Shown here: positions 55,394 to 63,596 of the stretch, piece after piece
Layout of the letters: each line of letters begins with the position of its first letter
Numbering within the stretch: the first letter of the stretch is position 1
Assembly (NCBI RefSeq): GCF_007004665.1
Contig: NZ_ML660062.1
Coordinates: 62,001 to 126,000, forward strand
DNA: 64,000 bases
Direction: 5' to 3'
From: Denitrobaculum tricleocarpae
GTDB taxonomy: Bacteria > Pseudomonadota > Alphaproteobacteria > Kiloniellales > Kiloniellaceae
Program-made: the position numbers and the translations under genes
Notes under the pieces: generated by a model
Told to the model about the DNA's origin: nothing
What the model saw: only the letters and a program-made list of their open reading frames with translations
The model's database searches: none

Positions 55394-56332
55394 TTAGCTG
55401 ATCCCCAGGATGTTCAGCAGGACGGTCAGGGTCACAACGGAAAGCAGGGTGGAGATCATGATCGCCGCCGTGGAACGCTGGGTATAGATGCCGTAGCGCT
55501 GGGCCAGGACGAAGGCCAGAGCCCCGGTCGGCAAGGCCCCCATGATGACGGCAGACGCGGCCCAGATCGGCTCCATATCCATCACGCCGTACGCGAGCCA
55601 GGCGGTAATAATCGGCTGCAAAATGAGCTTGAGCGACACCAGGATCGAGATCTCGCCGGCACCTGCGGTAAAAGACCGCCCCACCATAAAGAGGCCCATG
55701 GCGAAGAGTGCGCAGGGACCCGCGGTCGCCGCCAAGAGGTCGCAGAAGGTCGCCAGCGCCCCGGGCAGCGGGAATTCGACTGCCGAAAGCAGCAATCCGG
55801 CAAGGGCCGAGACCACGAGCGGGCTTTTGAAGACGCCGGCGAAGGCGTTGCGCAGAATGGCGAGCCCGCCGCTCTTTTGGTTCAGATCGATCTCAATGAT
55901 CACGGTCGCGACCGCCAGCACCACGGTTCCGTTCAGAACCGTCGCGATTACACCCGGCATGGTCGCGCGGTCCCCGAACGCGAGCAGCAGGATCGGAATG
56001 CCCATGTAGCCGGTGTTGGAAAAAATCGCTGTCAAACCGTTCAAGCCCAGGGCACCGAGCCGGTTCGGAAAGAGATAGGTGGCAATCAGCATGGCGATGC
56101 CGAAGGTTCCCAACATGCCGCCGCCGATCGCCAGGAGGTAGGGAATGTTGAAAATCTGCGAGACTTCGACGCGCGACATGGAAACGAGAAAGAGTGCAGG
56201 CAGGGAAACGTAGTAAACGAATGCATTCAGAGCCTCGCCGCTGGATTCCCCCAAAACGTTAAAGCGTCCGCAGGCATAACCGGCCAGCATGATCCCGAAA
56301 ACAGGTAAAACGACGTTCAATACAGCATCCAT
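55394..56332 (-). CDS. AEC-family (auxin efflux carrier) transporter
   Basis: 312 residues from ATG at 56332, chosen because MDAVLNVVLPVFGIMLAGYA is the standard beginning; ATG at 56362 would add ten polar residues. About ten membrane segments with the two inverted halves of the family; the start of the second half is KSPLVVSALAGLLLSAVEFP, and the crossover helix GPCALFAMGLFMVG has the conserved small residues. AEC proteins export or take up organic acids, for example malonate or malate. No partner gene indicates a substrate. It ends 11 bases from the end of the convergent helicase gene. Confidence 0.88.
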   Translation of the reverse strand: MDAVLNVVLPVFGIMLAGYACGRFNVLGESSGEALNAFVYYVSLPALFLVSMSRVEVSQIFNIPYLLAIGGGMLGTFGIAMLIATYLFPNRLGALGLNGLTAIFSNTGYMGIPILLLAFGDRATMPGVIATVLNGTVVLAVATVIIEIDLNQKSGGLAILRNAFAGVFKSPLVVSALAGLLLSAVEFPLPGALATFCDLLAATAGPCALFAMGLFMVGRSFTAGAGEISILVSLKLILQPIITAWLAYGVMDMEPIWAASAVIMGALPTGALAFVLAQRYGIYTQRSTAAIMISTLLSVVTLTVLLNILGIS

Positions 56333-56555
56333 AGCGGCGGAAACTGCCTTCCTATTCTCCATCTGTCGAGTGCGGAATTTGCATCGCTCCCTTGCAACTT
56401 CGTAGGATGGCAGTATATAGCGAGTGTCGTTGCCAAGCGGCTTGCGGATAGGCCTTCGCGCCTTTCACGGTCACTGCAGCGGCAGTTTAGTTCGAGAGAT
56501 TTTCCGAAACGCACCCCGTTGGCGAAATCAGCATAGAAAGAAGCGAGCCGTCCTT

Positions 56556-56960
56556 ATGATCGACCATCATGCCGCCCTGATCTACACCATGGTTCTGGTG
56601 TCCGCTGCCGACCGTGAGATGACGGACTCCGAACTGCTGACCATCGGCGATGTGGTCAAGCATTTGCCGATCTTCGAGGACTACGAAGAGGCCAAACTGC
56701 TTGAGACGTCCCGCGACTGCGCGGAGCTGATGAACAACGACGACGGTCTGGAGCGTGTGCTGAACGTGATTCTGGCCAGCTTGCCCGAAAAGCTGCGCGA
56801 AACCGCCTACGCCCTGGCCTGCGACGTTGCGGCCTCGGACGGGGAAGTGAGCCAGGAAGAGCTCCGCCTGCTTGAACTCTTGCGGCATCAACTGCCGGTC
56901 GGCCGCCTGCCCGCAGCCGCCATCGAGCGCGGCGCCCGTGCCCGCTTCATGACCCTTTAA
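56556..56960 (+). CDS. TerB-like (tellurite resistance fold) protein
   Basis: 134 residues from ATG at 56556 with AAGAAGCGAG upstream; the longer frame to 56424 lacks a site. The all-helical TerB fold has the acidic metal-binding pairs VSAADREMTDSELLTIGDVV and ACDVAASDGEVSQEELRLLE, in which paired Asp/Glu resemble calcium-binding sites. TerB-domain proteins sit near membranes in stress or signalling networks, often without any tellurite role. No ter operon is here. Function unknown. Confidence 0.87.
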   Translation: MIDHHAALIYTMVLVSAADREMTDSELLTIGDVVKHLPIFEDYEEAKLLETSRDCAELMNNDDGLERVLNVILASLPEKLRETAYALACDVAASDGEVSQEELRLLELLRHQLPVGRLPAAAIERGARARFMTL

Positions 56961-57098
56961 GGATCATCAGCCGCAAAATACGCCGGTGGCGGCGCTTTGC
57001 CACAGTGAGTGGGCACTTGGCCGCACAGGGTTGTCGGACTAGATTATGTCGCGTTCGCGTTAGCGGACGTCAGAAATCCAGTTCAGCAAGAAGCATCC

Positions 57099-58217
57099 AT
57101 GACCGCGAGCCCCTCAGTCTCCGCAGGGACAATTCCAAACAGCTCTGACAGAAGCGTCGGCCTCTGGCTCTTAAGCTGTTGTGCCATGATTCTGGCGATG
57201 GCGGTCATCGGCGCCATCACCCGCCTGACCGAATCCGGCCTCTCGATCATGGAATGGGCACCCATCGGCGGAACTCTGCCGCCCCTCAGCGACGCCGAAT
57301 GGCAACGCGTCTTCGCGCTCTATCGCCAGATCCCGGAATATCAGCAGGTCAATGCCGGGATGAGTCTCGAGGAATTTAAGACCATCTTCTGGTGGGAATA
57401 CATCCACCGGCTTTGGGGCCGCCTGATCGGGGTGGTTTTTGCGGTTCCCTTCATCTGGTTCCTGATTCGCGGCAAGCTCCGGCGCGATCTGATCCCGCAT
57501 CTGATTGCGATGTTCCTGCTCGGCGGCCTGCAGGGTGGTCTGGGCTGGTACATGGTTGCCAGCGGCTTCGCCGACCGGACCGACGTCAGCCAATACCGCC
57601 TGACGGCACACCTGCTGCTGGCCATCGTGATCTATGCCTACATTCTCTGGGTCGCGCTGCGGCTGCTGGTGCCTGCACCGCCCCCATCCCCTGCCGTCCA
57701 GGTCGGCGGCCTGCGCCGGTCGGTGATCGCCCTGATCGCCCTGCTGCTGGTCACCATTGCCTCGGGCGGCTTCGTCGCGGGGCTGAACGCAGGCATGATC
57801 TACAATACCTTCCCCTTGATGGACGGAGACTGGATCCCGAGTGACTACGGCGCGCTCTCGCCCTTCACCCTGAACTTCTTCGAGAACATTGCCGCGGTGC
57901 AGTTCAATCACCGGGCGCTGGCCATGATCTGCGCCGCCGCGGTCCTGGGACTGTGGATCTGGTCGCGCCGTCTTGCGCTGTCCGATACCGCACAAAACGC
58001 CTTCACGCTGCTGCTGGCCGGAGTCGTGGCGCAGGTGATCCTGGGGATCTCCACCCTGCTGCTGGTAGTACCGATCTGGCTCGGCGCACTGCATCAGGCC
58101 GGCGCGATTTTGCTGCTGTCCCTGGCGTTCTGGGTTCTGCATCATCTTCGCGCTGCCCCGGTGGAACAGGAAAACCCGGGGGAGACTCTGCAAACAAGCT
58201 ACAGAACGGCATCATGA
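57099..58217 (+). CDS. ctaA: Heme A synthase
   Basis: 372 residues from ATG at 57099 (a GTG at 57009 also opens the frame). Eight membrane helices in two four-helix halves. The histidines that hold heme are WWEYIHRLWGR and LTAHLLLAIVIYAY in the first half and AAVQFNHRALAM and LGALHQAGAILLL in the second, the complete set of four expected. The TRLTESGLSI signature is in the first helix loop. It oxidises heme O to heme A for aa3-type cytochrome oxidase. Its stop overlaps the next gene start by ATGA. ctaB and oxidase genes are elsewhere. Confidence 0.95.
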   Translation: MTASPSVSAGTIPNSSDRSVGLWLLSCCAMILAMAVIGAITRLTESGLSIMEWAPIGGTLPPLSDAEWQRVFALYRQIPEYQQVNAGMSLEEFKTIFWWEYIHRLWGRLIGVVFAVPFIWFLIRGKLRRDLIPHLIAMFLLGGLQGGLGWYMVASGFADRTDVSQYRLTAHLLLAIVIYAYILWVALRLLVPAPPPSPAVQVGGLRRSVIALIALLLVTIASGGFVAGLNAGMIYNTFPLMDGDWIPSDYGALSPFTLNFFENIAAVQFNHRALAMICAAAVLGLWIWSRRLALSDTAQNAFTLLLAGVVAQVILGISTLLLVVPIWLGALHQAGAILLLSLAFWVLHHLRAAPVEQENPGETLQTSYRTAS

Positions 58218-59314
58218 CTGCGCCAGAGCAAGGGCAGGGGCACGGGCAGGGGCAGGAGCAAGCACAAGACCAGGATCTGGCCATTCCTGATGCCCCCTTG
58301 CCGGTCTCGGTCCTGACGGGATTTCTGGGCAGCGGCAAGACCACGGTTCTACGCCATCTCCTGGCGCAGCCGGATATGGCGAACACCGCGGTGATCGTGA
58401 ATGAATTCGGCGAGATCGGCCTGGATCACATGCTGGTCGAGAATGCCAAGGAAGATACCATCCTGCTGAACAGCGGCTGTCTTTGCTGCACGGTCCGGGG
58501 CGATCTGGTCGAGACCATGCGCAGGCTCTTCAAGCAGCGGGTCCGGCGCGAAATTCCGCCTTTCGACCGGCTGGTGATCGAAACCACCGGCCTCGCGGAT
58601 CCCGCACCGATCCTGCAGACTCTGATGAACGATCCCTTCCTGGTCGAGCGCTTCCGCCTGGACGGTGTGATCGCGACGGTCGATGCGGCCAACGGCGGCA
58701 CTACACTCGACAATCACTTCGAATCCGTGAAGCAGGCGGCGGTGGCCGACCGGCTGCTGCTGACCAAGACCGATGCCGCCGAGCCGGATGCGGCCGAGGC
58801 CCTGAAGATCCGCCTGAAAGATCTGAACCCGGCGGCGCCCGTCCTGCCGGTCTCGCAGGGCGAAGTCGAAGCCGCCGCGCTTTTCAATGCCGGCCTCTAC
58901 GATCCGACCACCAAAACCCTGGATGTGCAGCGCTGGCTGAAACCCGAAGCTTACGACGACGATCACGGGCATGATCATCACCACGACGTCAACCGGCACG
59001 ATGCCAGCATCCGCGCCTTCTGCATCACCCGGGAGGAACCGTTGAACTGGGACCGGCTCAATTCCTGGGTCGAGATGCTGATCATGCTCTACGGCGGCAA
59101 TCTGCTGCGTATCAAGGGCATCCTGAACATCGAAGACTGCGAGGGTCCGGTGGTGATCCACGGCGTGCAGCATATGTTCCATCCGCCCAGTCAGCTGGAG
59201 AGCTGGCCCGATGCGGATCACCGATCACGGCTGGTCTTCATCACCCGGGATCTTGAGAAAGAGATGTTCGAGCACACCCTGGAAGCCTTTGCGGGCGGGT
59301 CGGATCTGACCTAG
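58214..59314 (+). CDS. COG0523 (CobW-like) metal-chaperone GTPase
   Basis: 366 residues from ATG at 58214. A repeat-rich N-terminal tail of Gly-Gln and Gln-Asp pairs (QGQGHGQGQEQAQDQD) precedes the GTPase: Walker A TGFLGSGKTTVLRHLL at about 35, the metal-binding CLCC motif in NSGCLCCTVRG (about 83-93), the switch E-T-T-G-L and TKTD for guanine. A His/Asp-rich loop DDDHGHDHHHDVNRH (about 256-270) probably binds zinc. These proteins carry zinc, cobalt or iron to client enzymes at cost of GTP. Overlap with ctaA by four bases raises the possibility of a role in heme A or oxidase metal supply, which is inference. Confidence 0.88.
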   Translation: MTAPEQGQGHGQGQEQAQDQDLAIPDAPLPVSVLTGFLGSGKTTVLRHLLAQPDMANTAVIVNEFGEIGLDHMLVENAKEDTILLNSGCLCCTVRGDLVETMRRLFKQRVRREIPPFDRLVIETTGLADPAPILQTLMNDPFLVERFRLDGVIATVDAANGGTTLDNHFESVKQAAVADRLLLTKTDAAEPDAAEALKIRLKDLNPAAPVLPVSQGEVEAAALFNAGLYDPTTKTLDVQRWLKPEAYDDDHGHDHHHDVNRHDASIRAFCITREEPLNWDRLNSWVEMLIMLYGGNLLRIKGILNIEDCEGPVVIHGVQHMFHPPSQLESWPDADHRSRLVFITRDLEKEMFEHTLEAFAGGSDLT

Positions 59315-59326
59315 GCTGCTGCTACC

Positions 59327-59881
59327 ATGAGCAAAGCTTTCACCAAGGAAACAGAAACTGAAGACGAGGATCTGCCCGAAGAGGCGGAAGCGCTGCCGCG
59401 CGGGGTGAAGAACTATATCACGCCCGCGGGCCTGCAGCGCCTGCGTGACGAGCTGAAACACCTGCGCGTCGAGGAACGGCCGAAGGTCGTCGAGGTGGTC
59501 TCCTGGGCAGCGGGAAATGGCGACCGCTCCGAGAACGGCGACTATATTTACGGCAAGAAGCGCCTGCGCGAGATCGACCGGCGTATGCGCTTTCTGATTA
59601 AACGCATTGAGATTGCCGAGGTGGTCGATCCGGCCCGTCAGACCAATCACGAGCAGGTCTTTTTCGGCGCCACCGTAACCTATGCGGATTCCAACGACAC
59701 CGAGCGCACCATCCGCATCGTCGGGGTCGACGAGGCCCGCAGCGAGCATAACGAAGTCAGCTGGATATCGCCTATCGCCCGCGCCCTGCTGAAATCCTCG
59801 GAGGGCGATACCGTCGAGGTGCGCACCCCAAACGGCCGGGAGCCCATCGAAGTGCTGGAGATTTCCTACAGCGGCGCGTGA
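59327..59881 (+). CDS. greB: Transcription elongation factor GreB
   Basis: 184 residues with an N-terminal acidic extension of about 25 residues. Gre motifs: NYITPAGLQRLRDELKHLRV and the coiled-coil tip with GDRSENGDYIYGKKRLREID, which holds the DxxEN acid pair for RNA cleavage; the C-terminal FKBP-like domain VFFGATVTYADSNDTERTIR to SPIARALLKSSEGDTVEVRT fits. The GDRSENGDYIYGKK tip with YIYGK supports GreB over GreA (which has AYHAAKE). It rescues backtracked RNA polymerase. Its last 16 bases overlap the end of the convergent cyclodeaminase gene. Confidence 0.93.
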   Translation: MSKAFTKETETEDEDLPEEAEALPRGVKNYITPAGLQRLRDELKHLRVEERPKVVEVVSWAAGNGDRSENGDYIYGKKRLREIDRRMRFLIKRIEIAEVVDPARQTNHEQVFFGATVTYADSNDTERTIRIVGVDEARSEHNEVSWISPIARALLKSSEGDTVEVRTPNGREPIEVLEISYSGA

Positions 59882-60840
59882 GACTTCGAGAGTCTTTCGT
59901 AAAGCAGGGAGGCAACCGCAAGATCCTGGGCACCGAGCCCTGTCAGATCGACCACGGAGATCGTATTCCCACCCACCGTAAAGCCTGCGGGGTCCTCGAG
60001 GACACGCCCCAGAGGGAGATCGCCGCTCTCCTCCACGAGACCGGCGCGAACCGCAACGCCGAATTCGCCGTGATGCAAGGCCTGTTTGTGATCGTCGGTG
60101 ATGATGGTTTCGGCGCGCGCCAGAATTTCCGGATCCAATTCGTTCTTGCCGGGGCTGTCCGCCCCGACCGCGATGATGTGTTTGCCGCCCTCGATATCCG
60201 AAGACTGCAGGACCGGCGTGCTGGCGGGCGTCGTGGTCACAATGATGTCCGATTGCGCGCAGAGTTCCGCTGCCGAACCCGCAACCAGGCAAGGCCTGCC
60301 GCTGTCGTTCAACCGCTCCGCCAGTCCGGCGGCCTTGCTCGCATCGCGGCCAAAGATCGTGATTTGCGAGATGCCGACATGGGCGGAAATCCAACGCGCC
60401 TGCTGGTCGGCCTGCTGGCCGGTGCCGATCACCCCCAGACGCTGGGGCGTCGCATCCACCACAACGGAAGCAGCAAGCGCACCCGCCGCCGCAGTGCGGG
60501 CGGATGTCAGATACCCCTGATCCTGAAGCAGGGCGATCGGCACACCCGTCTCGGCGGATAAAAGCAGCAGCAGGCCGTTGTTCACCTCAAGGCCACGTGC
60601 TGGATTGCCGTAGAAGCCAGTCGCGACTTTGATGCAAAAGTAGGGCAGCTTGGCGGAAAGGGCCGACTTGACGTGGCAGTCGCCTCTCAAGTCCTGCGCC
60701 TCCGCTCCAAAGAGCATCTGAATGGGCGCCGGCGTCTCGATCTCGCCACGGCTGTGCAGGATGATGCTTTCACGCACGGCGTCGATGATCGGTGCCTTGT
60801 CGAGCAGGGGCTGAATCTCGTCCAGAGCAATCACTCGCAT
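59866..60840 (-). CDS. Ornithine cyclodeaminase / mu-crystallin family enzyme
   Basis: 324 residues, ribosome site GAGGG. The Rossmann fold is visible: RLGVIGTGQQADQQARWISA with GTGQQA, the substrate lysine in CIKVATGFYGNP (about 71) and Asp in AVGADSPGKNELDPEILARA. It resembles ornithine cyclodeaminase, ketimine reductase or EutC of ectoine breakdown, that is an NAD(P)-linked enzyme acting on an imine of an amino acid. Together with the aminotransferase that precedes it in the same operon it could reduce or dehydrogenate a keto acid's imine. The exact substrate cannot be told. Confidence 0.88.
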   Translation of the reverse strand: MRVIALDEIQPLLDKAPIIDAVRESIILHSRGEIETPAPIQMLFGAEAQDLRGDCHVKSALSAKLPYFCIKVATGFYGNPARGLEVNNGLLLLLSAETGVPIALLQDQGYLTSARTAAAGALAASVVVDATPQRLGVIGTGQQADQQARWISAHVGISQITIFGRDASKAAGLAERLNDSGRPCLVAGSAAELCAQSDIIVTTTPASTPVLQSSDIEGGKHIIAVGADSPGKNELDPEILARAETIITDDHKQALHHGEFGVAVRAGLVEESGDLPLGRVLEDPAGFTVGGNTISVVDLTGLGAQDLAVASLLYERLSKSHAPL

Positions 60841-60867
60841 GGCTCAAACCCTCTAACGCGACACGCG

Positions 60868-62007
60868 CTAAACAGCCAGACGATTGTGATTGCGGTCGAG
60901 GAAGTCACGAAACGCCGTGACGCCTTCCTCGATCTTTTCCCGCCCGAAACCGATCCGGAACCGGTCTGTGGGAGCTTCCATCAGCTCCGATCTATAGATC
61001 GAAGCGGGCAGCAGAAGCACACCATTCTCCTCGATCAGGTCATGACAGAAGCTCTCGACATCGCCTTGCCCGATGTAGCGGGGATAGGCGATGCAGCCGC
61101 CGTCCGGATGGCGCCATTCGAAGAGCTTAGGATAGTCAGCGAAGAAGCGGTCGAGTTCAGCGATATTGCGCCGAAGCAGCGCTCGGTTCCGCTCGAGGAT
61201 CTTGTCTCGAACCCCCAGCGCGATGACTGCAAGCCGTTCACTCGGCGCAGAATTGCAGATCGAAAGGTAGTGTTTGTAGCGCTCCAGTTTCAGGAGAACC
61301 TCTTTGTCCTGGCTCGCGATCCAGCCAATACGCAAGCCCGGCAAACCATAGGCCTTCGACATCACGCTCAGGGAAAGTCCCTTCTCGTAGACATCAGCGG
61401 TTTGCGGCAGGCGTTTGGTCTCGTCCAGTTCCAGAAGGCGGTAGACTTCGTCATTGAAGAGATACAAATCCTGTTCCCGGCAGAGCGCGATCAGGGCGTC
61501 GTAATCTTCCCTCGGCATCACCGCACCGGTCGGGTTGTTCGGAAAGTTGATGGAAATCAGCTTTGTGTTGGGCCGGATGGCACGCCTGACATCCTCGAGA
61601 TCCAGCCGCCAGTCTCGCGTTGCGTCAAGCGGAACACCCGTCACCGCGCAGATGCTCAGGGGAATGGTCTCTGCGGCCTGGTAGTTCGGAACCACGACGA
61701 TGGCATGATCGTCAGGCCCCAGAAGAACCCGCATGGCGGCGTAGACGCCTTCTTCCGCACCGGCGAAGCAGAGGATGTTGTCCGGCTGCATCCCCTCGTA
61801 AGTGCCGGCAATCGCCGCGCGCAGGTCCGGCGCCCCCCAGGTTTCGGTGTAGCCCAGCCAGAGATCGTCCAGGCTTTCCGCCGCCGAGGTGCCAGCCATC
61901 GCCAGCAGGTCATTGAGGCTCATGCTCTGGACATCGGAGGCCGTCATGTGATGGCGGGCCGTGAATTCCCATTTTGAAAAGTAGGTTTCGAGTTCGAAAT
62001 TACGCAT
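60868..62007 (-). CDS. PLP-dependent class I/II aminotransferase
   Basis: 379 residues from ATG at 62007 (GGAGG upstream). The fold-type I pattern is clear: TWGAPDLRAAIAGTYEGMQP with FAGAEEGVYAAM, NFPNNPTGAVMPREDYDALI, the conserved Asp/Tyr in LYLFNDEVYRLL, and the PLP lysine in SVMSKAYGLPGLRIGW followed by the Arg near the end, YRSELMEAPTDRFRIGFGRE. The subfamily is close to those linked to amino-acid or capreomycidine-type chemistry, but I cannot name it. It lies four bases after the YheO-type regulator and 27 before the cyclodeaminase-like gene, so all three form one minus operon. Confidence 0.88.
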   Translation of the reverse strand: MRNFELETYFSKWEFTARHHMTASDVQSMSLNDLLAMAGTSAAESLDDLWLGYTETWGAPDLRAAIAGTYEGMQPDNILCFAGAEEGVYAAMRVLLGPDDHAIVVVPNYQAAETIPLSICAVTGVPLDATRDWRLDLEDVRRAIRPNTKLISINFPNNPTGAVMPREDYDALIALCREQDLYLFNDEVYRLLELDETKRLPQTADVYEKGLSLSVMSKAYGLPGLRIGWIASQDKEVLLKLERYKHYLSICNSAPSERLAVIALGVRDKILERNRALLRRNIAELDRFFADYPKLFEWRHPDGGCIAYPRYIGQGDVESFCHDLIEENGVLLLPASIYRSELMEAPTDRFRIGFGREKIEEGVTAFRDFLDRNHNRLAV

Positions 62008-62011
62008 GGAG

Positions 62012-62668
62012 CTAAGCAACCTCCGCCGTCTCGTTATCACCCGCCGAAGCCCCCTCGCGGCGGGCGTCTTTCAGCAGGTTGTAAATGCTGGCGCGCGACA
62101 TCCCCAGCGCCTTGGCCGCATAGTCCGGCGAACCCCGCATCTCAAGAATACCAGCCCGGTCAAGCGCCGCGACCAGTGCAACCTTATCGGTCCTGCGCGC
62201 CGTCACGAGGGTCACGCCGCGTTCCGACAGTGTTTCGGCGATCAGCGCATTCGCGGCCTCCCGCCAATCCTGCGCGAAGAGAGCCTTCGAGCGCGGCTTT
62301 TGCCCAACGGCGCTGAAAGCCGCCAGCAGGTCTGCCGCGGCAGCAAAGGCCGCCGTGCGCATATTCACGCAGATCAGCCCGCTCGGCCGGCGGTCCTCAT
62401 CCCGCACCACGGCGGTAAAGGATCGCAAGACTTCGCCGTTCCAGTTTGTCTGCGCGTAGGGTCCGATGATGTCCGCATCATCCACGTCCGCTTCGAGACT
62501 TTCGGTCTCAACAAGCGATTCGTCGCCGACGGCACGATTGGAGAGATTCCCCTCAATCCCGACGATTTTTCCGGTCCGCAGGTCATGCAGAACGACCTCC
62601 AGCTGGCCCGGGAAAAGCCGCGTCATCAGTCTGCACACCGCGGCATAGTCTGAAGATAAATTGCTCAT
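62012..62668 (-). CDS. YheO-PAS family transcriptional regulator (DauR-like)
   Basis: 218 residues. An N-terminal PAS-like YheO domain (VCRLMTRLFPGQLEVVLHDL, NLSNRAVGDESLVE, NGEVLRSFTAVVRDEDRRPS and GLICVNMRTAAF) is followed by a C-terminal helix-turn-helix (YAAKALGMSRASIYNLLKDA). The family includes DauR, which controls D-arginine use, and other amino-acid-responsive repressors. Its place at the head of the aminotransferase and cyclodeaminase-like genes suggests it regulates that operon in response to the amino acid used. It faces an IclR gene across 157 bases. Confidence 0.87.
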   Translation of the reverse strand: MSNLSSDYAAVCRLMTRLFPGQLEVVLHDLRTGKIVGIEGNLSNRAVGDESLVETESLEADVDDADIIGPYAQTNWNGEVLRSFTAVVRDEDRRPSGLICVNMRTAAFAAAADLLAAFSAVGQKPRSKALFAQDWREAANALIAETLSERGVTLVTARRTDKVALVAALDRAGILEMRGSPDYAAKALGMSRASIYNLLKDARREGASAGDNETAEVA

Positions 62669-62773
62669 AGGATCTATTGAGCAGGAATTTTACAAAATGT
62701 CTAATTTTTTATTTTTCATCTTATCGTAACTCGACGCAGGTAGCCCCCGGATACATTCTCCGCTTGTCTTTAC

Positions 62774-62785
62774 ACGGAGTTCCGT
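62774..62785. promoter_or_regulatory. Palindrome in the divergent regulator gap
   Basis: ACGGAGTTCCGT, with five-base arms around GT, lies 41 bases before the IclR start codon. IclR-type proteins commonly bind such GGA-TCC dyads; assignment is inferred from position. Confidence 0.4.
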
Positions 62786-62825
62786 AATATGGATTTTTGA
62801 CCGGTTTGTTTCCAAGAAGTTCAAA

Positions 62826-63596
62826 ATGACGAAACTGCAGCAGAGCTCGATCGTCCACAAGTGCGCACAGATTCTGGACGTTCTGGCGCACGCGAGACGT
62901 CCGCTCGCCTATATGGAAATTGTCGAAAAGACCGGCTTCGTGAAGAGTTCGGCCCACCGGATTCTGGCCGTCATGGAGGGCGAAGGCCTCGTCGAAAAAG
63001 ACGCATCCCTGAAAGCCTACAGGCTGGGTCCCAAGCTTTCCTACTGGGCGCAGACAGCCTGGCGCAAGACGGATCTGCAGGATGTTGCCGGCGCAGAACT
63101 TGAGGCTTTCTGCGAAAAAAACGGTTACAACGTCGCCCTATCGATTCGAGACGACGATAAAGTGCTTTATCTTCGTACCCTCGACTCGGTGCCGGTCCGC
63201 TATGCATCGCGCGCCGGAGAGCGCGCGCCGCTGCACTGCACGGCAGCCGGCAAAGTCTTTCTCGCCCACATGAGCGAGTCGCAGCAGGATCGTCTGATGG
63301 GCGAGCTGAAATTCGAGCGCCTGACGGAAAATACAATCGTCTCCGCCGAGGTTCTGAAACGCGAGTTGAAGCTGACCCGCTTGCGGGGTTATGGCACCGC
63401 GGACCGGGAAGAGTCCCTGCAGGTGGCGGGCGTCGCCGCGCCGATCCTGGATACGGACCGGGCCGTGATGGCAGCCGTCTCGATCTGGTGCCCGGTCGCC
63501 CAGGCGGGCATCGGCGAGCTGCAGCTCATGGCGCCCGAACTGCTTGAGATGACCAAACGCATTTCAGCGCAAATGGGGCATCACATCGGCGCCTAG
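62826..63596 (+). CDS. IclR-family transcriptional regulator
   Basis: 256 residues. A winged helix-turn-helix (HARRPLAYMEIVEKTGFVKS then SAHRILAVMEGEGLVEKDA) is followed by the IclR effector domain with VRYASRAGERAPLHCTAAGK (the typical GxxxPLHCTAxGK), and ending in VMAAVSIWCPVAQAGIGELQ. It likely represses or activates the facing YheO-aminotransferase-cyclodeaminase operon in response to a small organic acid. BhcR, the regulator of the beta-hydroxyaspartate route, belongs to this family, but the other Bhc enzymes are not recognised here. The last two to three bases of the stop codon are also the left end of the repeat element that follows. Confidence 0.9.
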   Translation: MTKLQQSSIVHKCAQILDVLAHARRPLAYMEIVEKTGFVKSSAHRILAVMEGEGLVEKDASLKAYRLGPKLSYWAQTAWRKTDLQDVAGAELEAFCEKNGYNVALSIRDDDKVLYLRTLDSVPVRYASRAGERAPLHCTAAGKVFLAHMSESQQDRLMGELKFERLTENTIVSAEVLKRELKLTRLRGYGTADREESLQVAGVAAPILDTDRAVMAAVSIWCPVAQAGIGELQLMAPELLEMTKRISAQMGHHIGA

